From Vanilla planifolia (taxonomy: Eukaryota > Streptophyta > Magnoliopsida > Asparagales > Orchidaceae), in contig CM043875.1 of assembly GCA_023846275.1 (NCBI GenBank), positions 3,035,569-3,099,568 on the forward strand: a DNA stretch of 64,000 nucleotides, given 5' to 3'. Below the pieces are notes generated by a model. The model made no database searches and was not told where the DNA came from. It worked only from the letters and a program-made list of their open reading frames with translations. The position numbers and the translations under genes are program-made. Shown in pieces: positions 61,780 to 64,000 of this stretch. Within the stretch, counting starts at the first letter, position 1, and the number at the start of each line of letters is the position of its first letter.

Positions 61780-64000
61780 TTAAAGCAAATTATAAGAAGG
61801 AATTGTAGGCTTGGTTTTAGATCTATAGAAGATCCTCTTCTTCTTAAAAGTCTTATTTTCTATAGTGAGGGCTAGCTTCCCAGTCTCATTGAAGTAAAAT
61901 GAGTTTCTCATCGATTGCTCAAGCTTTCTCTCTTCTTGGATAAGTATGTTGTATGAGAATTCATCATCGGGTTTGAACTCCTCTTTGTACATCACCTCCC
62001 ATCCCACCACAGTTATGTCCCACACAAGAGTCACCCTTGGCTACAAATCAAAGAAGAAGAATCATTCCTCTCAACAATGATTAAATGAATTATTTTTAAT
62101 ATAAAAATAATAATAATTTAATCATTATAAAAAAAATTAATCAAATATATACTTATCAACAACACATTACTAAATACATAGTTTTTTAACAACACTTAAT
62201 AATAATAATTTTTTAGCATATTTTTAATTTATCAACTTAATATTCAATAAGCTAAGTTTGTACCTCTGTAATTGCTATCTCGACAATGGCTATGCTTCCT
62301 CCCTTTAGAGAAGCCTCAGAGGCTTTTCCATTCTCTGCTGAAAATTCCTCATCATTTTCTCTTTTAAAGCCACCATATGTGTTGGGTATGTTCTCTAAGT
62401 TGATGTACCTATTTTACATAGAGAATTCAAAAGAGAAGTTAATTAAGAGCTTGAAAAGAGTTAGATTGGTAAGGTTTTAATGGCATTCTAACTTGAGAAG
62501 GGTTTCAGTAACTTTGGAGGGCCGAACAAACACGAACTTGCTTTTCGTCCTTGGAGTAAGCAATGGAGAGAACAATGCATGATAGGTATAGTATCGAAAG
62601 GAGACATTCACAAAAATCTGAGAAAATAAAGTCAAAGGACATCATATGTAATGCCAAGTCATGTAAAAGGTAAAAGAAAAATTTGTTAAATTTCTTTTAA
62701 ATTAAAATAACATGAAACATGATCAATACAATTTGGGTCTAAATAACATCTCAATTTCTAACATAATACAATTCAACAATGTATTACAAAATAAACTCAA
62801 AGGAAGCCTTTATTATGTGCAAGATTAGACAATGTTTAAGTCCATAGACTTCCAATTGAGAACGACATCATGGCATTCTATAAAAAGTAAGCTTGAGTTT
62901 GGTTAGGGGAAAGCAAGGAGCTAGTAAAACCTATTTTTTCTAATGCATCAACATCCAAATCAATCTAATTTATTCATATCACAGCTTAACTAATTTTTCC
63001 TTTACAAACATTACTACTTTAGGATAAGTCTTATCTCCAAGATAGAGAGAAACTAAAATAAGCCTTATCGAAATTTATCATAACCTTCTTAACCCTAAAA
63101 CAAAGGAGCATAACATAGACAATAAAAGTGGACAAAACATCAAAATGTGAATTGATCTATGTGGACATTTGATGGCTCAAACAAAGCCAAAGGGGATCAG
63201 ATGTAATGCTAACTGTTTTACAAGGGCAGAGGAAAGGCTTTGTCAAACAATTTGTTGTAAATTGTAATGAAGAGCAACATACATTTTAACAAAGTATCAC
63301 AAAATGAAATCTAAGAAGCTTTTATAATGTGCAAGATTTGACAGAAATGTTCAAACCCATAGATTTCCATTTGAGAAGCATTGTATTCCATCAAAAGTAT
63401 TGATCTAATTCATTCTTTATCTTAATCTCTTCTATCTTCTTCTCTACAAACATTGCTATCATTAGATAAGTCTTATCCCCAACTAAGAGACTAAAGTAAA
63501 TCCTGCTCAAATGAATGCCAATCTTTGTTTAAACAGATAAGGTAAAGAAACATCGACTTTTCTTGCACAAAGAGTTAACAAACAATCAAAACAGGCATTG
63601 ATCGACGACTCGAAGAGCTAAACGAGATGGAGACCTTACATTCTTGACGACGAATTCGGGGTAGTTGTCTTGGAAAAGCTTGATCATCCTCTCCATGGCG
63701 CTTCTGACCTCCTTCATGGAGGACCCAAGAGAGTCCTTGAGATCTATGACCTGAAGCATGGCCGAAGCCTTCCCCGGCTCGAAGCTGAGAAACTCCTGTA
63801 TCCCCTTCTCCATGAAACGCACCCTCCACCTGAGAAACCTCTCGCAGCTCCCCTTCGTCCCAAGCGTCTTCCTGCAGAGCCCGCTCTGCCTGAAAGACCT
63901 GAAGACATTGTAGCACACGGGGTGCCCTTCCCTGTCGAAGCCACACATGTATGTCGTCCCGCAGAAATCCAGGTCCGAGTCCGAATCCGATTCCTGTTCA
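61780..64000 (-). CDS. Patellin (Sec14/CRAL-TRIO plus GOLD domain protein), last four exons, 5' partial
   Basis: Exons by conservation and GT-AG sites, in order: 64000-63640 (runs off the window; donor gtaagg), 62617-62493 (after cag; donor gttaga), 62408-62264 (after tag; donor gtacaa) and 62040-61780 (after tag; stop at 61,782-61,780). The phases agree: 0, 2 (splitting AA|G of a lysine) and 0. The joined product has about 296 residues. The CRAL-TRIO part reads FCGTTYMCGFDREGHPVCYN, then DLKDS, DNYPEFVVKN, IFVNVSFRYYTYHALFSPL, TPRTKSKFVF and KYINLENIPNTYGGF. A GOLD domain follows (VTLVWDITVVGWEVMYKEEF, MRNSFYFNETGKLALTIEN). Patellins bind phosphoinositides and act in membrane traffic and cell-plate formation. 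Unusual: the usual VPWW of the lipid-pocket strand reads VSFR here. GC content falls sharply from the first exon to the last. The N-terminal acidic part lies outside. Confidence 0.93.
62628..63540. repeat. Tandem duplication within a patellin intron
   Basis: Unit one (about 62,628-63,110) and unit two (about 63,185-63,540) share, in order: aaag(t/c)caaagg...tcagatgtaatgc or tcatatgtaatgc; acaa(t/a)gtat(t/c)acaaaat; ttattatgtgcaagatt or ttataatgtgcaagatt; catagacttccaattgagaa or catagatttccatttgagaa; acaaacatt(a/g)cta; ataagtcttatc(t/c)cc. The copies are about 530 bases apart and clearly diverged. The left edge of unit one lies within a dozen bases of the exon at 62,493-62,617. Confidence 0.82.

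Noticed and set aside
62286..62480. Plus-strand frame MAMLPPFREASEAF
   Set aside because: It is the complement of a patellin exon (62,264-62,408) and its intron.
63575..63946. Alternative minus-strand frames across the patellin exon
   Set aside because: Only the frame reading GFDREGHPVCYN matches a family; the others are shadows.

Overview
This is a 64 kb piece of plant nuclear DNA. It is very AT-rich, rich in (AT)n, (CA)n and (GA)n microsatellites, and crowded with decayed retrotransposons. Only two protein-coding genes are supported well, and a third locus is clipped by the left edge. The genes have GC-rich first exons inside an AT-rich landscape, and the patellin gene falls from a GC-rich 5' exon to AT-rich 3' exons. 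That gradient is typical of monocots; a commelinid such as the ginger/banana group is my guess, not something the sequence proves.

Layout. 1-145: a GC-rich gene end of unknown family. 0.4-17.8 kb: AT-rich intergenic DNA with a 48-bp minisatellite at 12.4-13.0 kb and a GC-rich, promoter-like island at 14.9-15.1 kb. 17.96-18.09 kb: a pseudogene fragment of an ALOG (LSH/G1-like) gene, followed by three tandem copies of a ~275-bp unit. 19.65-20.69 kb: a large foldback (inverted repeat) holding a second, nearly perfect 38-bp hairpin. 22.2 kb: a compound microsatellite. 24.66-24.97 kb: a second promoter-like island. 30.5-55.2 kb: a nest of dead retroelements. It holds a SIRE-like Ty1/copia element (+), a Ty3/gypsy gag-pol (-), a 3.1 kb LTR-like insertion with TG..CA ends and a 5-bp target duplication, an L1-type LINE with an RNase H domain (+), a gypsy LTR with its primer binding site and gag fragment (-), and a second Ty1/copia remnant (+). 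56.3-56.9 kb: an intact intronless ALOG gene (-) with a pyrimidine-rich leader and a strong G-quadruplex motif upstream. 61.8-64.0 kb: the last four exons of a patellin (Sec14-like plus GOLD) gene (-) whose 5' part lies beyond the right edge.

The genes do not form a pathway: ALOG proteins are nuclear regulators of development, and patellins are phosphoinositide-binding proteins of membrane traffic and the cell plate. The history of the window is mostly nested transposon insertion and decay, plus local tandem duplication. Exon boundaries were derived by eye from splice sites and family conservation. All family assignments rest on recognising motifs, with no database search.
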